DNA of 64,000 nucleotides, taken from positions 272,494-336,493 of the forward strand of contig NZ_LMCP01000023.1 in NCBI RefSeq assembly GCF_001425625.1, in the 5' to 3' direction. Shown here piece by piece: positions 9,040 through 17,499 of the stretch (position 1 is the stretch's first letter; each line of letters starts with the position of its first letter). This stretch comes from Mesorhizobium sp. Root102 (GTDB lineage Bacteria; Pseudomonadota; Alphaproteobacteria; Rhizobiales; Rhizobiaceae). The notes beneath the pieces were generated by a model. It was given only the letters and a program-made list of their open reading frames with translations. It ran no database searches and was not told the DNA's origin. The translations under genes were made by a program, and so were the position numbers.

Positions 9040-9064
9040 TGTCTGGCAAATACAAGTTCAGACA
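9040..9064. promoter_or_regulatory. Inverted repeat upstream of aldehyde dehydrogenase
   Basis: TGTCTG and CAGACA form 6-bp arms separated by 13 bp, ending 35 bp before the ATG at 9100. The spacing would suit a dimeric regulator such as the GntR protein encoded downstream, but the core differs from the stronger palindrome at 11345-11378. Confidence 0.3.
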
Positions 9065-9099
9065 GATGCCCGCGCGGCCAACCAGCAGGAACAAACGAC

Positions 9100-10539
9100 A
9101 TGACGCTGTTTCGACAGAATCTTATCGATGGCGAATGGGTCGGCGAGGCCGGTTCGCGCAACATCAACCCCTCGGATACCGGCGATATCGTCGGCGACTA
9201 TGCCTCGGCGGGAGCCGAGCAGGCGGGGCAGGCGATCGCCGCAGCCAAGGCGGCGTTTCCGGCATGGTCTCGCTCCGGTCCGTTGGCGCGCCACGCGGTC
9301 CTGAAAAAAGCCTCCGATGAGATCCTGGCGCGCAAGGACGAGATCGGCCGCAATTTGGCCCGTGAGGAAGGCAAGACGCTGGCCGAGGGCATCGGCGAGA
9401 CCATTCGCGCCGCCCAGATATTCGATTTCTTTGCCGGCGAAACGTTGCGTTTGACCGGAGATGTCGTGCCGAGCGTGCGGCCGGGCGTCGGCGTCGAGAT
9501 CACGCGCGAGGCGGTCGGCGTGGTCGGCATCATCACGCCGTGGAATTTTCCGATCGCCATCCCGGCCTGGAAGATCGCCCCGGCACTGGCCCACGGCAAC
9601 ACCGTCGTCTTCAAGCCGGCTGAACTGGTTCCCGAGAGCGCCTGGACCATCATCGACATCCTGCATCGCGCCGGCCTGCCCAAGGGCGTGCTCAATCTCG
9701 TCATGGGCAAGGGCTCGGTCGTCGGTCAGGCGATGCTCGACAGCCCCGATGTCAACGCCATCAGCTTCACCGGCTCGGTCGGCACAGGCAAGCGCGTCGC
9801 CGCGGCAAGCATCGAGCACATGCGCAAGTTCCAGCTTGAAATGGGCGGCAAGAACCCGCTGGTCGTGCTCGACGACGCCGATCTCGCGGTCGCCGTCGAT
9901 TGCGCGCTCAATGGCGCCTTCTTCTCGACCGGCCAGCGCTGCACCGCCTCGTCCAGGCTGATCGTGACCGACGGCATCCACGATCGTTTCGTCGATGCCC
10001 TCAAGGATCGCATGAGCAAGCTGGTCATCGGCGATGCGCTCGACGCGCAGACTCAGATCGGCCCGGTCGTCGATGCGACGCAGCTGAAGCAGGACGAGGA
10101 TTACATCGCCATCGGCGTCAGGGAGGGCGCCACGCTCGCCTTCGGTGGCGAGCGGCTCGATCGCAAGACGCCGGGCTTCTACTTGCAGCCGGCATTGCTG
10201 ACTGAGGCCACCAACGCCATGCGCAGTTCGCGCGAGGAGATTTTCGGACCTGTCGCCAGCGTCATACGCGTCAAGGACTATGACGAAGCGCTTTCCGTCG
10301 CCAACGACACGCCCTTCGGCTTGACCTCGGGCATCTGCACCTCGAGCCTAAAGCACGCCACCCACTTCAAGCGCAATTCGGAAGCCGGCATGGTAATGGT
10401 CAACCTGCCGACGGCGGGTGTCGACTTCCACGTTCCCTTCGGCGGCCGCAAGGGCTCGAGCTACGGCCCGCGCGAACAGGGCCGCTACGCGGCGGAATTC
10501 TACACCACGGTAAAGACCGCCTATACATTCGCTGGCTGA
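9100..10539 (+). CDS. Aldehyde dehydrogenase, probable 2-oxoglutarate semialdehyde dehydrogenase
   Basis: This 479-residue member of the NAD(P)-dependent aldehyde dehydrogenase superfamily has IITPWNFPIAIPAWKIAPAL (cofactor and oxyanion Asn), LEMGGKNPLVVL (general-base Glu) and GQRCTASSR (nucleophile Cys). The closest remembered family is the alpha-ketoglutaric semialdehyde dehydrogenase group, which ends hydroxyproline, arabinose and glucarate pathways. The start ATG at 9100 follows an AGGA; the frame upstream to 9016 lacks the conserved LIDGEWV start. The DHDPS-family gene two positions downstream supports a hydroxyproline-type route (inference). Confidence 0.85.
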   Translation: MTLFRQNLIDGEWVGEAGSRNINPSDTGDIVGDYASAGAEQAGQAIAAAKAAFPAWSRSGPLARHAVLKKASDEILARKDEIGRNLAREEGKTLAEGIGETIRAAQIFDFFAGETLRLTGDVVPSVRPGVGVEITREAVGVVGIITPWNFPIAIPAWKIAPALAHGNTVVFKPAELVPESAWTIIDILHRAGLPKGVLNLVMGKGSVVGQAMLDSPDVNAISFTGSVGTGKRVAAASIEHMRKFQLEMGGKNPLVVLDDADLAVAVDCALNGAFFSTGQRCTASSRLIVTDGIHDRFVDALKDRMSKLVIGDALDAQTQIGPVVDATQLKQDEDYIAIGVREGATLAFGGERLDRKTPGFYLQPALLTEATNAMRSSREEIFGPVASVIRVKDYDEALSVANDTPFGLTSGICTSSLKHATHFKRNSEAGMVMVNLPTAGVDFHVPFGGRKGSSYGPREQGRYAAEFYTTVKTAYTFAG

Positions 10540-10557
10540 TCGGCCGTCGGCCGATCA
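10537..10557. terminator. Perfect hairpin overlapping the stop codon of the aldehyde dehydrogenase
   Basis: TGATCGGCCG-T-CGGCCGATCA is a perfect 10-bp-arm inverted repeat whose first three bases are the TGA stop codon. No T-tract follows, so it is a weak intrinsic terminator at best. It may act as an mRNA-stabilising stem or a pause between this gene and the DUF1349 gene. A partial echo of the sequence (GGGCTGATCGGGCGCC) follows directly. Confidence 0.45.
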
Positions 10558-10629
10558 TGCCGGGCTGATCGGGCGCCGGCTGATTGGCTGGCAACCCGTC
10601 ACACATCTGGATTGGAGCGGCGCGAAGGG

Positions 10630-11205
10630 ATGACAGTGCAGAATCTGACCTGGCTTAACCCGCCGCCGCACCACGCCATCGACGGCGATAGCGTTCGTGT
10701 GCGCACCGGCAAGGAGACCGATTTCTGGCGCGAGACCTTCTACGGTTTCTGGCGTGACAACGGTCACTTCCTGTACCGGCCGGTCGAGGGCGATTTCACC
10801 GCCGAAGTCACGGTCAAAGGCGACTACAAGGTGCTTTACGATCAAGCCGGGCTGATGGTTCGGCTCAGCGAAACGCACTGGATCAAGGCCGGTATCGAAT
10901 ACACCGACGGCCTTTCCTATTTCTCCGTCGTCGTCACCAACGACACGTCCGACTGGTCGCTGATCGCCATCCCTGCCGACCCGAACGGCATCAGCATCCG
11001 TCTGACCCGTCACGCCGAGGCGATCAGGGTCCAGTATCTCGATGCTTCCGACGGCCACTGGAAGCCGGTGCGGCTTGCCTATTTCCCGATCTCGAAAGCA
11101 GTCGATGTCGGCATGATGTGCTGTTCCCCGCAGCGCGAGGGGTTCGAGGTTACATTCTCCGGCTTTTCGGTGGAGCCGCCAATATCGCGGGAATTGCACG
11201 ATTGA
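10630..11205 (+). CDS. DUF1349 family protein
   Basis: This 191-residue protein belongs to the DUF1349 (concanavalin-like beta-sandwich) family. Typical segments are RTGKETDFWRETFYGF, YDQAGLMVRLSETHWIKAGIEY, and the terminal MCCSPQREGFEVTFSGF, each of which is conserved in YesU-like proteins. No signal peptide is visible, so it is probably cytoplasmic. The function of the family is not established; members sit near sugar-catabolic genes. The ATG at 10630 is preferred, with GGAG 12 bp upstream; an in-frame TTG at 10612 is the alternative. Confidence 0.88.
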   Translation: MTVQNLTWLNPPPHHAIDGDSVRVRTGKETDFWRETFYGFWRDNGHFLYRPVEGDFTAEVTVKGDYKVLYDQAGLMVRLSETHWIKAGIEYTDGLSYFSVVVTNDTSDWSLIAIPADPNGISIRLTRHAEAIRVQYLDASDGHWKPVRLAYFPISKAVDVGMMCCSPQREGFEVTFSGFSVEPPISRELHD

Positions 11206-11344
11206 GGCGTGCGGTCTTGCGCTGAACCGCGAGCACTTCGACCTTTACGACAGTCGCTGTTTGAAGACTTGCCACGCGCGCCGTCGGGTTATCCGACCGC
11301 GCCGTGAATGGGGCGCGGCAATTGCCCTGGACCTTGCTCGTTCA

Positions 11345-11378
11345 CATATTGTTGGATTGGATCCAATCATACAATATG
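11345..11378. promoter_or_regulatory. 34-bp imperfect palindrome, strong operator candidate
   Basis: The outer arms CATATTGT and ACAATATG flank an inner palindrome GATTGGATCCAATC, with only the two pairs at 11353/11370 and 11354/11369 mismatched (15 of 17 pairs match). It ends 22 bp before the ATG of the DHDPS-family gene, overlapping any plausible promoter. The GntR regulator encoded immediately downstream of that gene is the obvious candidate to bind it. Confidence 0.65.
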
Positions 11379-11400
11379 GATTCAAAGAGGAGACCGAACG

Positions 11401-12297
11401 ATGACGCGTTGGCAAGGGGTGTTCCCGGCGGTCACGACCAAGCTGAACCAGGATGGTTCGATCGACATCGAGGCGACGCAGGCAAGCATCGATCGCCTGA
11501 TCGCCAATGGCGTGTCGGGCGTCATCGTCCTGCCGATGCTTGGCGAGAATGCGTCACTGCAGCCGCAGGAGCGGGAAGCGGTCATCCGGGCCGCGAAAGA
11601 CGTGGTGGCCGGACGTGTCCCGCTTCTGTCCGGCCTTGCCGAGATTTCGACGGCAAACGCAACCGCAGCCGCGCGCAAGTACCAGGATTTCGGCGCCGAA
11701 GGCCTGATGGTGTTCCCCAGCCTTGGCTACAAGACCGACCCGCGCGAGACCGCTGAGTGGTACAAGGCGATCGCCAATGCCAGCGACCTGCCGATAATGA
11801 TCTACAACAACCCGATCGCCTATGGCGTCGACGTCACCCCCGCCATCCTGAAGGTGCTGGCGGACTGCCCGACGATTGTTGCCGTGAAGGAAGAGACCGG
11901 CGATGTGCGCCGGGTCACCGACATGATCATCGAACTCGACGATCGCTTCGATATCTTCTGCGGCGTCGACGACCAGATCGTCGAGAGCATGGCGCTCGGC
12001 GCCACCGGCTGGGTGTCCGGCATGACCAATGCGTGGCCGGAGCAATGCGTCCGCATTTTCAATTTGTGCGCGGCCGGCGATTTCGCCGCCGCGCGCGATC
12101 TCTACCGCATCATGACGCCGTCCTTTCATCTCGACACGCATGTCAAGCTGGTCCAGTACATCAAGATGGCCGAGCATCTCGTCTATGGCGCGCCGGAGTG
12201 GACCCGCGCGCCACGCTTGCCTCTGGTTGGCGAAGAGCGCGCGCGCGTCACCGCCGTCATCGAGGCGGCGATCGAAAAGCTCAGGCAGCAGGACTGA
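11401..12297 (+). CDS. DHDPS-family protein, possible 1-pyrroline-4-hydroxy-2-carboxylate deaminase
   Basis: This 298-residue class I aldolase/lyase TIM barrel has the catalytic Tyr in MIYNNPIAYGVD and the Schiff-base Lys in VAVKEETGDVRR. The N-terminal LPMLGENASL loop is a variant of the GGTGE motif. The segments IYNNPIAYGVD and SFHLDTHVKLVQYIKMAE resemble the hydroxyproline-pathway deaminases I remember from rhizobia, which form 2-oxoglutarate semialdehyde and ammonia. That fits the semialdehyde dehydrogenase upstream. The ATG at 11401 follows AGAGGAG at ideal spacing. Substrate assignment is inference; the fold is certain. Confidence 0.85.
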   Translation: MTRWQGVFPAVTTKLNQDGSIDIEATQASIDRLIANGVSGVIVLPMLGENASLQPQEREAVIRAAKDVVAGRVPLLSGLAEISTANATAAARKYQDFGAEGLMVFPSLGYKTDPRETAEWYKAIANASDLPIMIYNNPIAYGVDVTPAILKVLADCPTIVAVKEETGDVRRVTDMIIELDDRFDIFCGVDDQIVESMALGATGWVSGMTNAWPEQCVRIFNLCAAGDFAAARDLYRIMTPSFHLDTHVKLVQYIKMAEHLVYGAPEWTRAPRLPLVGEERARVTAVIEAAIEKLRQQD

Positions 12298-12310
12298 ACA
12301 CGGGACGCCC

Positions 12311-12994
12311 ATGGCCACCACCGACAAGCCGCTGCTGCAACGCCAGACCGTGACGGCAATGGTCGCCCAGTACATCGCCGCCAGGATCATCGGCGGCGAT
12401 TACCCGGGCGGACATCAGATCCGCCAGGAAGCCATCGCCGCCGAGCTTGGCGTGAGCCGGATCCCGGTGCGCGAGGCGCTTCTGCAACTGGAGGCGGACG
12501 GCCTGGTCGTCATCAGGACGCATCGCGGTGCGGTCGTGTCGGAGTTGTCCGCCGACGATGCGATCGACCTTTTCGATGCGCGCCTGTTGCTTGAGCCTTT
12601 CCTGGTCGAAAAGGCGATCGCGCACGCCTCGGACCAGGACATTGCCGCCATCGAAAAATCGATGCGCGCCTATGAGGCTGCCATCGCCCGAGGCGATGAT
12701 CCCAAGGATCTCAGCCGTCTCAACTGGGCGTTCCACACCGCATTGCTCGAACCGTCGATGCGGCCGCGGTCGATGGCGGTCGTCCAGACGCTCTACAACT
12801 CCGCCGACCGCTATTTGCGTCTGCAGATCGAGCCCGCCAAGGCACAGGCCAAAGCCCTGCAGGAGCATCGCCAGCTCTTCGAAGCCTATCGCGGGAGGGA
12901 CATCGCCGAGACCGCGCGCTTGTTGAGAAAACACATCGCCGACGCGGCCGGCGAGATCGTCAGCCAGTTGCGGCGCAGCGAGAGCGCCGGCTGA
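12311..12994 (+). CDS. GntR family transcriptional regulator, FCD type
   Basis: This 227-residue protein has a winged-helix domain (about 10-80, with LGVSRIPVREALLQLEADGLV) and a C-terminal FCD helical domain (FHTALLE, EHRQLFEAYRGRD) with metal-binding His residues. It starts 13 bp after the DHDPS-family gene, so it is co-transcribed with it. It is the natural candidate to bind the 34-bp palindrome upstream of that gene. HypR-like regulators of hydroxyproline catabolism belong to this family, consistent with the cluster but not proof. Confidence 0.9.
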   Translation: MATTDKPLLQRQTVTAMVAQYIAARIIGGDYPGGHQIRQEAIAAELGVSRIPVREALLQLEADGLVVIRTHRGAVVSELSADDAIDLFDARLLLEPFLVEKAIAHASDQDIAAIEKSMRAYEAAIARGDDPKDLSRLNWAFHTALLEPSMRPRSMAVVQTLYNSADRYLRLQIEPAKAQAKALQEHRQLFEAYRGRDIAETARLLRKHIADAAGEIVSQLRRSESAG

Positions 12995-13038
12995 CTGCGT
13001 CCTTGCCGGCCGGGAGCGAACGGTCGGCAGGCCAAAGC

Positions 13039-14604
13039 TCACCAGGGGACATGCAGTATTTCCAGCTTGGGCAGGCCGACCGGCCTGATGCCGAGGTCGT
13101 TGGCAAGGGCGCCGAAGCCTTCGGTCTCGATAAGATCGCGGTAGGGAAGTTCGGGGAAACGAAGGCCGCCACGATGCAAAGCGGCATCGACGAGAAGCAT
13201 GGTTCCGCCGACCGCATCGAGACCGATGATGTCGAGATGCCTGACATCGCTGAGATGGAGGCGGCCCTGCGATTGCAGGGGCGGCTGGTAAAGCCCGCCG
13301 CGCATATGGCGATAGTACCGGTAGTCCCTTGTCGACCGCGTCGTGATGAAACTGTTGTGATCGAAGCTGGCGCCGCCGGCGATCTTCACGCAGTTGGGGA
13401 CCGCGATGCGATGTCCGGTGGCGATCAGGCGGTTCAAGGCATCGCCGGGAAAACGCCAGACATCGGCATCAATCCACAGCGCCCAGTCGTCGTCGGCGTC
13501 CAGCCCATGATCGATCAGGTGGTTGCGCACCTTGGCAATGGTGCCGCGCCTGACGCGCTGCATGCGCGGCTTTGCCCGCTTTGTCCTGTCGAGGCTGGTG
13601 CCGACATGTTTCTGCAGCAGGACAATGCTCCGATATTGGCCGGACAATCGAGCCGTTGCCTCCTGCAGCCTATCCCAGCTTCCGTCGACGCTGTCGCCTT
13701 CGCAGAACACCAGCTTGATCCGGTCCTTGGGATAGTCCAGCGTCTGCAGGAGGTCGAGGAACGGCTGGATATGCTCGGCCGCGTCGCGAAGCGGCACCAG
13801 GACGGCAATGTTCTGGCCAGATGGCGACGATGCCAGAAGCGCCGACTGGCTGACACTTGCCCTTGCCGTGGCCTCATCCAGATGGGCGCCTCGCGTCACA
13901 TGATACCAGCCACGGTAGAGATGATTGCGCAGCCTGGTGCCCCACCCCGGCGCTGGTTCCGGTGTCCACCAAGTGCCCGCCCAATGATGAATGGACAGCG
14001 TTGTTCCCGTGTCTGGCTCTCTCGATCCGGCCGAATCCACCGGGGAGAACAGCGTCGGGGGATGTATGACGAAGGCCTTCTGGTCGCCATAGCCCCGCTG
14101 GGCCGATGTCAGCAGGCAAGGGCCGGTCGCGTCGAGCACGTCCTTGGCCTGAGCCAGTCCGGGCAACAGCGACAGTACATGCAGCCAGAAGGGATGCCTG
14201 GGCGGGCTCGCAATCGTTCCGTTGAAGAGCAGATAGGGCAGGCCGCGGAATTCCGCCTGGACGCTTGTGTGCGAAGCGGGTTCCTTGCACAGCACGATGC
14301 GGTCCTGGCCCATGATCGGATCGAAAGGGGCGACGCATTCACAGTCGATGTCGGCATAGACCCCACCGAAATGATAGAGAAGCAGGTAGCGCGCCGCGTC
14401 GGCGCGCAGCACGCCGCTCGGGTAGCCGCAGAAGGTCGGCAGGAAATCCGGATAGTGCTCGGCGATGAATTCCAGCAGCTTCCGATCGTTCCAGAATAGG
14501 AATGTCCAGTCCGGGTTGTGCCGCTTCCAGCTCTCGACATAGGCTTGGAAACGGGCCGGAACGACGTCGTTCTTCCACATCTGGTGAAGGATCGGTGGGA
14601 TCAT
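13039..14604 (-). CDS. Two-domain glycosyltransferase (DXD sugar-binding plus Anp1-like)
   Basis: This 521-residue protein is last in a three-gene operon. The N-terminal domain (about 1-130) is of the Gly_transf_sug/OCH1-like type: IPPILHQMWKND, FLFWNDRKLLEF, and the GGVYADIDCECV DXD motif that binds nucleotide-sugar and metal. The second half (about 285-520) resembles Anp1/GT62-like enzymes: AVLVPLRDAAEHI, VFCEGDSVDGSWDRL and DDDWALWIDADVWRFPGD, a second DXD. Such architecture could add two consecutive sugars. The start at 14604 overlaps the upstream gene by 4 bp (ATGA). No membrane segment is seen; it is probably cytoplasmic. Confidence 0.85.
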   Translation of the reverse strand: MIPPILHQMWKNDVVPARFQAYVESWKRHNPDWTFLFWNDRKLLEFIAEHYPDFLPTFCGYPSGVLRADAARYLLLYHFGGVYADIDCECVAPFDPIMGQDRIVLCKEPASHTSVQAEFRGLPYLLFNGTIASPPRHPFWLHVLSLLPGLAQAKDVLDATGPCLLTSAQRGYGDQKAFVIHPPTLFSPVDSAGSREPDTGTTLSIHHWAGTWWTPEPAPGWGTRLRNHLYRGWYHVTRGAHLDEATARASVSQSALLASSPSGQNIAVLVPLRDAAEHIQPFLDLLQTLDYPKDRIKLVFCEGDSVDGSWDRLQEATARLSGQYRSIVLLQKHVGTSLDRTKRAKPRMQRVRRGTIAKVRNHLIDHGLDADDDWALWIDADVWRFPGDALNRLIATGHRIAVPNCVKIAGGASFDHNSFITTRSTRDYRYYRHMRGGLYQPPLQSQGRLHLSDVRHLDIIGLDAVGGTMLLVDAALHRGGLRFPELPYRDLIETEGFGALANDLGIRPVGLPKLEILHVPW

Positions 14605-16733
14605 GCGCCAGCCTCGTCCAGTCCCAACCCGTCGCGGACGGCATTGCGGATGGCGCGCGCGCCGAACCTTGCCCATACCGCTTGATGCGCGCGGATGCGC
14701 TGGCGTGCCCTGCGGTCGGTGTCCAGGCAAAGTCCGACAGCCAGGTCGGCAAGCCCCTCATCGGTATCCGACAGCAGCAGCTCCTCCTTGTCGATCAGGT
14801 CCAGACCCTCGGCCGCCAGCGGCGTCGCGATCACCGGCACGCCCCAGGCCATCGCCTCCAGGATCTTGATGCGCGTGCCGCCGCCTGCCGCAAGCGGCAC
14901 GATGCTGAGATGCGCCCTGGACAGGAGCGGCGCCACGCTTTCGGGGTCTTCGACGAGCTCCACGCCAGGCAATCCAGCCAGCGCCCGCACGGCGGGCTTC
15001 GGGTTGCGTCCGGCGAGAACCAGTGTCGCGGCCGGCAAGGCCCGTCGGATGCGCGGCAATATGGAGCCGGCCAACCGCCCGACGGCATCGACGTTTGGCG
15101 GATAGCCGAGATGGCCGATAAACAGGATCACCGGAAAGCCGTTGCCGGTCCCCGGCTCGGCAGGCGGCGTTTCGGGACTGTACCCGGCGTGGGGAATTCC
15201 GTTCGGAACGACATCGATCGGCACGGTGTGCCGGGAAAGCGCCATCAGCCTTTCGCGATCCTGGTCCGAGCAGACCCAGACCCTGTCGACAAGGGCAAGC
15301 GCCTTTCGCTCCAGGCGCCTGATGCCAAGGCCCGCGGTGATCGTCGCCACGGCAGGTCGCTTCGCATCGACGCGCCGCAACTGTTCCGCCAGGTCGGACT
15401 CGACATTGTGCATGTCGAGGATCAGCTGTTCCGTAAGCGCCCGCAAAGGCCGCAGCAGCTTGAACAGGCCGATGCCCTCGACCAGCACGGTGTCCGGGCG
15501 GAAGTCTCGAACCAGTGTCTCCAGCCGCGTCAACGCAGAGCGCGAAATGCGATGCTCCGCCCTTATGCGCCACCAGCCGATCGAGCCGGATCGGGCCTCC
15601 CCCTCGATCGACAAGGCTTCAATGCGGATCGACGGATCTGCTGCTTTCGCAGCCTGCGGCCGCACCGACACCAGGCAGACCGGGCCGAATTCCGCTGCCG
15701 CCTCAGCGTTGCGTAAGTTTCTGAGATCAGCGCCCGAGACAGCGGGGAAGGCTGGATCGTGGCACAACACCAGCGTGCGCCCTACCCCAAGGATCGGGAC
15801 GGGGACTCTGGCGGGTCTCTCGATCATGGTTCCGACACGAATCCGGGCGTCATATTGCAGTGCCTTCCAGCTTCGACCGATCGTGTTGTGTGCACGAACG
15901 GCACGCATCATGCCCGCCGCATCCATGAACATCCTATGTTTGATCAGTTGCCTTGAAATCCGTTGCGCTATCCAGGATTTTCTCCATTGGAGAACGTCCC
16001 TCGCCACCCCGCAAGCGGCAAGCGTGTCCAGTTCGAGCGCTATAGCCAGAAATGTGCGGCGCGGCGCCTGGACGAAACGCTTGGCCATCCTTGCCTCGTC
16101 GTGATGGTAGAGCAGAACCGGGGTGGAGACGGTTGCCACATTCGAGCGCGCAAGCAGGGCCGCCCAATAGCATGTGTCCTCGTCGAGACCGGTCGTCTGC
16201 GGAAAGCGGACGGTGGCCGTTGCCGAGGTTGCGACCAATGCGCTGCCCATGGCGATAGGCCATACATCGTTGAGAAGGTATCGCCGCGCGTTCAGGGCCC
16301 GGTCATCGGTGTATCCATGCGGCACCTTGAGTTTGTCCGGCCGCCCTCTGGTCCGGCGAATACAAGCTCCTATCGACAGCCCGGCGTCGGGATTGCGCTT
16401 GAGCGCATCCTGCAACAGCGTCAGCCCTCCAGCCATCACCTCGTCGTCGGCATCAAGGAAGAATATGGATTTCCCGCTGGCGCGGGCGATGCCGGCGTTG
16501 CGTGCAGCGCCAGCGCTGCCGAGCCGGACGACCACGACCTCCAGCGGCAGCCCGTATTTTCGGGCGCTGTCGAGTGCAATGGCCGCGGTCTGATCGTCGG
16601 AGCCGTCATCGATGACAAGAATTTCGCCGATCAGATAACGGTCGGGCACCAGACTTCGCAAGGTGGCGTCAATGGTGGCGGCGGCGTTCCGTGCCGGAAT
16701 GATGACAGTGACGTCCCGCACGACCATGATCAC
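14601..16733 (-). CDS. GT2-GT4 fusion glycosyltransferase
   Basis: This 710-residue fusion has a GT-A family 2 domain first (about 1-260: VTVIIPARNAAATIDATL, VIDDGSDDQT, and the FFLDADDEV DXD-type motif). A GT-B family 4 domain follows (about 320-700: VPNGIPHAGY, FIGHLGYPPNVDAV, GGGTRIKILEAMAWGVPVIA with the E-x7-E-type nucleotide-sugar site). It presumably acts in surface polysaccharide assembly. The first codon is GTG at 16733, in a GTGA overlap with the upstream gene; an ATG at 16727 is also possible. The sister gene downstream is also a double-domain transferase, so the operon may encode four transferase activities in two polypeptides. Confidence 0.88.
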   Translation of the reverse strand: MIMVVRDVTVIIPARNAAATIDATLRSLVPDRYLIGEILVIDDGSDDQTAAIALDSARKYGLPLEVVVVRLGSAGAARNAGIARASGKSIFFLDADDEVMAGGLTLLQDALKRNPDAGLSIGACIRRTRGRPDKLKVPHGYTDDRALNARRYLLNDVWPIAMGSALVATSATATVRFPQTTGLDEDTCYWAALLARSNVATVSTPVLLYHHDEARMAKRFVQAPRRTFLAIALELDTLAACGVARDVLQWRKSWIAQRISRQLIKHRMFMDAAGMMRAVRAHNTIGRSWKALQYDARIRVGTMIERPARVPVPILGVGRTLVLCHDPAFPAVSGADLRNLRNAEAAAEFGPVCLVSVRPQAAKAADPSIRIEALSIEGEARSGSIGWWRIRAEHRISRSALTRLETLVRDFRPDTVLVEGIGLFKLLRPLRALTEQLILDMHNVESDLAEQLRRVDAKRPAVATITAGLGIRRLERKALALVDRVWVCSDQDRERLMALSRHTVPIDVVPNGIPHAGYSPETPPAEPGTGNGFPVILFIGHLGYPPNVDAVGRLAGSILPRIRRALPAATLVLAGRNPKPAVRALAGLPGVELVEDPESVAPLLSRAHLSIVPLAAGGGTRIKILEAMAWGVPVIATPLAAEGLDLIDKEELLLSDTDEGLADLAVGLCLDTDRRARQRIRAHQAVWARFGARAIRNAVRDGLGLDEAGA

Positions 16734-17380
16734 TTCTGCTCGAAGGAACCGCGGTTCAGCATGCGGTTATAGAAATCCTTTAACGGCGATACAGGTCGGA
16801 GTGAAAGACTGGCGAGGCTATCGATCAGCTTGGGTTCGATGTCGAATGGCGACTGGTTCTTCAACCAGCTGTAGCATGAGCCGTCCTTGAGAACGGAAGG
16901 ACTGCCAACCACATAGCCACCGAGCCCCTTGGCGTGACCGATCCGGCGCAGACCAAAATGCAGACTGGATGAAACGATCGGCTCTCGCGTCCTCAGATAG
17001 ACGTGAAATCCGTTCGGCGACTTTGCAACCGGTGTGCGGCCGGCGAGTTCCATGTGCATGCTCGTCCAACTTCGATAGCCGACAACGTCATCGAAATCGA
17101 GGATGAGGAGATTGGAAAATCCGCCCAATATCCCGATATTCCCCACGAATTTTTGAAACCAGCGCTCAATGTCATCGCAGGTCGGCGGCTTTTGTGAAAG
17201 CTGAAAGGCAATCGATCTGAATGCCAGTTCCTTCAAATCTTTTCGCCGGGTCTGCAAATGCAGCGGATCGTATTCCATCGCCTGGAGATCAAGGTGTTTG
17301 CCGCCGGCCCGGAGCGGCAAGCAAATGTAACCCTTGGCCAAGAGCTCGATTGCATATTCGGTCCTTATTACAGGCTGCAT
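16730..17380 (-). CDS. Orphan primase-polymerase (prim-pol, AEP) fold protein
   Basis: This 216-residue protein has the signatures of the bifunctional DNA primase/polymerase N-terminal domain. They are NIGILGG followed by LLILDFDD (metal-binding DxD), SPNGFHVYLR (the basic/His motif of archaeo-eukaryotic primases), and GYVVGSPSVLKDGSCYSWL. In plasmids and prophages this domain is normally fused to a helicase or zinc domain; here nothing follows. It is the promoter-proximal gene of an operon with two glycosyltransferases, overlapping the next by 4 bp. Its sequence appears less GC-rich than its neighbours, suggesting horizontal origin. The role in this context is unknown. The ATG at 17380 follows GGAAC. 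Confidence 0.75.
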   Translation of the reverse strand: MQPVIRTEYAIELLAKGYICLPLRAGGKHLDLQAMEYDPLHLQTRRKDLKELAFRSIAFQLSQKPPTCDDIERWFQKFVGNIGILGGFSNLLILDFDDVVGYRSWTSMHMELAGRTPVAKSPNGFHVYLRTREPIVSSSLHFGLRRIGHAKGLGGYVVGSPSVLKDGSCYSWLKNQSPFDIEPKLIDSLASLSLRPVSPLKDFYNRMLNRGSFEQK

Positions 17381-17499
17381 CGACTGTTCCGCGGCCGAAA
17401 AATGTCATTCCAATCTTCTTTAGCCGAACAGGGTCCTCGTCAAGTGCCGAGTGCAACACTTTGGTCGTGCTCAAGCGATGCGCCTCCGTCTCAAACACG

